From Nocardia cyriacigeorgica (GTDB lineage: Bacteria > Actinomycetota > Actinomycetes > Mycobacteriales > Mycobacteriaceae), in the NCBI RefSeq assembly GCF_010868145.1, contig NZ_JAAGUY010000035.1:1-43878 (forward strand): 43,878 nucleotides of DNA, read 5' to 3'. Under the pieces are notes generated by a model. That model was given only the letters and a program-made list of their open reading frames with translations, was not told the DNA's origin and ran no database searches. This document shows positions 42,398 to 43,878 of this stretch, piece by piece; within the stretch, counting starts at the first letter, position 1; every line of letters begins with the position of its first letter. A program made the translations under genes and the position numbers.

Positions 42398-43524
42398 TCG
42401 ATATGACCGAGATCAAGAAGGGGCTGGCGGGCGTGGTGGTGGACACCACCAGCATCTCGAAGGTGGTGCCCGCAACCAATTCGCTGACCTATCGCGGCTA
42501 CGCCGTCCAGGATCTGTCGCGGCTGTGTTCGTTCGAGGAGGTGGCCTATCTGCTCTGGTACGGCGAGCTCCCGAATGCGGGACAGCTCGAACTGCTGTGC
42601 CAGCGCGAGCGCGCGCAGCGGCGGGCCGACCGTTCGATTCTGTCGCTGGTGCAGAAGATGCCCGACAGCTGCCATCCGATGGATGTGGTGCGCACCGTGG
42701 TCAGCTACCTCGGATCCGAGGATCCGGTGGAGGACCTTACCGGCGCCGCGGACGAGAAGGCATTGCTGGCCACGGCGTTGCGGCTGACCGCTGTGCTACC
42801 CACCGTGATCGCCGCCGATATGCGCCGCAGGCGTGGTCTGGAACCGATTGCGCCGCATTCCCATATGGGGTTCGCGGAGAACTTCCTCCACATGTGCTTC
42901 GGGACGGTGCCCGATCAGCGGATCGTCAAGGCGTTCGAGATCTCACTCATCCTGTACGCCGAGCACAGTTTCAATGCCTCGACCTTCGCGGCGAGGGTGG
43001 TCACCTCCACCCAGTCCGATATCTACAGTGCGGTGACCGCGGCGATCGGTGCGTTGAAGGGGCCGCTGCACGGTGGCGCCAACGAGGCCGTCATGCACGC
43101 GATGCTCGAGATCGGTGATCCCGACCTGGCCGCGGAATGGCTGCGCACCAAACTGGCGAACAAACAGAAGGTGATGGGTTTCGGCCACCGCGTCTACAAG
43201 AACGGCGACTCCCGCGTCCCCACCATGAAAGCCGCGCTCGATGACGTGGCCGAGGTGACCGGCGAGCGCCGGTGGCTGCGCATGTACACCGAACTCGAAC
43301 GCACCATGGCCGAAGCCACCGGCATCAAACCCAACCTGGATTTCCCGGCAGGCCCCGCCTACCACCTGATGGGCTTCGACATCGAGATGTTCACCCCCAT
43401 CTTCGTCATGAGCCGCATTACCGGCTGGACGGCTCACATCATCGAACAGACCCAATCCAACGCTCTCATCCGCCCGCTGTCGGAATACGTCGGCGTCGAG
43501 CAACGCGAACTCGTCGTCGCCTGA
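42394..43524 (+). CDS. prpC: 2-methylcitrate synthase
   Basis: A 376-residue citrate-synthase-fold enzyme that condenses propionyl-CoA and oxaloacetate. GALKGPLHGGANEAVM, MGFGHRVYKNGDSR and PNLDFPAGPAYHLMGFD carry the catalytic His, His and Asp of the family. It is called a methylcitrate synthase because it closes the prpDB operon; general citrate synthase activity is also likely. GTG at 42394 overlaps the prpB stop; an ATG at 42403 is an alternative. Confidence 0.94.
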   Translation: MIDMTEIKKGLAGVVVDTTSISKVVPATNSLTYRGYAVQDLSRLCSFEEVAYLLWYGELPNAGQLELLCQRERAQRRADRSILSLVQKMPDSCHPMDVVRTVVSYLGSEDPVEDLTGAADEKALLATALRLTAVLPTVIAADMRRRRGLEPIAPHSHMGFAENFLHMCFGTVPDQRIVKAFEISLILYAEHSFNASTFAARVVTSTQSDIYSAVTAAIGALKGPLHGGANEAVMHAMLEIGDPDLAAEWLRTKLANKQKVMGFGHRVYKNGDSRVPTMKAALDDVAEVTGERRWLRMYTELERTMAEATGIKPNLDFPAGPAYHLMGFDIEMFTPIFVMSRITGWTAHIIEQTQSNALIRPLSEYVGVEQRELVVA

Positions 43525-43536
43525 GACGATTCACCC

Positions 43537-43579
43537 GGACCGGCCGTGCGTGCTGCCTGTGCAGCGCGGCGGCCGGTCC
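43537..43579 (+). terminator. Terminator after prpDBC
   Basis: Outer 9-bp stem (43537-43545 with 43571-43579) and an inner GTGCTGC/GCAGCGC stem around CTGT, 12 bases after the prpC stop. Confidence 0.75.
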
Positions 43580-43641
43580 TACTCATTTCACGGAGCCCGC
43601 CACAGTTCGGCAGTATGCGGCGTGTCGTGCGGTGTGTTGAA

Positions 43642-43657
43642 AGTTCTCCCGAGAACT
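43642..43657. promoter_or_regulatory. Perfect 16-bp palindrome, candidate operator
   Basis: AGTTCTC-CC-GAGAACT lies about 75 bases before the start of the truncated gene at 43731. Its size fits a dimeric repressor; the cognate regulator is outside the window or unknown. Confidence 0.45.
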
Positions 43658-43730
43658 GGGAACCGAATCGTCGCGTGGGTCGTCCAACCTGGCGAAACGA
43701 TGACTGTGATGTGTGAGGAGGGGTAGTCGC

Positions 43731-43878
43731 ATGGAGCGGAATCAAGGGTGCCGGGCGCTGTGGCGTGGGGTGGTGGCGCCGGAGTCGCGGGAGCGGCCGG
43801 TGTTGCGGGTGGCGCGGCGGTGTCAGGGGTGTGCAGTTGATGGGTGGGAAATGCGGAGCTGGGCCGCGCATGTGAGGG
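43731..43878 (+). CDS. Start of an unidentified gene, cut by the window end
   Basis: The ATG at 43731 follows GAGGAGGGG (43716-43724) and stays open for 49 codons to the edge. The visible part (MERNQGCRALWRGVVAPESR...) is Arg- and Trp-rich with two cysteines (RRCQGCAVDG) in a CxxC pair that may bind zinc. I recognise no family. The strong ribosome binding site and an upstream palindrome argue for a real gene. Confidence 0.45.
   Translation, partial: MERNQGCRALWRGVVAPESRERPVLRVARRCQGCAVDGWEMRSWAAHVR

Overview
The window is high-GC actinobacterial DNA, most likely from Nocardia or a close mycolate-containing relative. This rests on gene order and protein style, not on a database search. From about 8.3 to 38.4 kb the order matches, as I remember it, the block Rv2996c-Rv2973c of Mycobacterium tuberculosis: serA, leuB, an MFS transporter, an FAH-family protein, gltX, tRNA-Gln/tRNA-Glu, an F420/FMN-type oxidase-fold protein, an IclR regulator (NdgR type), leuC, leuD, hupB, mutT1, ppk, cofC/fbiD, gpsA, ddl, a DUF3515 protein, thiL, ung, rpmB, a DAK2 protein and recG.

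Layout. 1-1.4 kb: the end of a VWA (CoxE-like) gene and two decayed gene remnants (an HNH endonuclease and a TPR-type regulator fragment). 1.8-7.5 kb: accessory genes, namely cspA; a minus-strand cluster of TetR regulator, LimB-like flavin monooxygenase, Zn alcohol dehydrogenase and NTF2-fold protein; an HxlR regulator; and an APC permease. 7.5-8.3 kb: AT-richer spacer holding an unusual 38-codon gene for an amphipathic peptide with its own terminator. 8.3-30.1 kb: the conserved block for serine and leucine synthesis, Glu/Gln-tRNA charging, nucleoid and polyphosphate functions, F420, phospholipid precursor, cell wall, thiamine and DNA repair. 30.1-33.7 kb: a segment with a secreted peptide, a hydrolase, MarR/SgcJ-like genes, an enoyl-CoA hydratase-like gene and a GNAT gene, lying between ung and rpmB where the mycobacterial order has none. 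33.7-38.4 kb: rpmB, the DAK2 gene and recG. 38.4-43.5 kb: the methylcitrate (propionate) module prpDBC with its divergent ScfR/PrpR-type regulator. The window ends in the first 49 codons of an unidentified gene.

Genes working together: gltX sits beside the two tRNAs that a non-discriminating GluRS would charge; NdgR faces leuCD; PrpR faces prpDBC, whose reading frames overlap at both junctions; ppk and mutT1 overlap by 4 bases. Several genes (ndgR, the FAH gene, gpsA, ddl, the DUF6191 gene, ung) have a TANNNT-like -10 box 6-8 bases before the start codon and no Shine-Dalgarno sequence, the layout of leaderless mRNAs.

I see no CRISPR array, insertion sequence, prophage or obvious new defence system. 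The least explained items are the 38-residue peptide gene at 7960, the LimB-like cluster whose NTF2 protein lacks the epoxide-hydrolase residues, and thiL with no usual start codon behind its best ribosome binding site.
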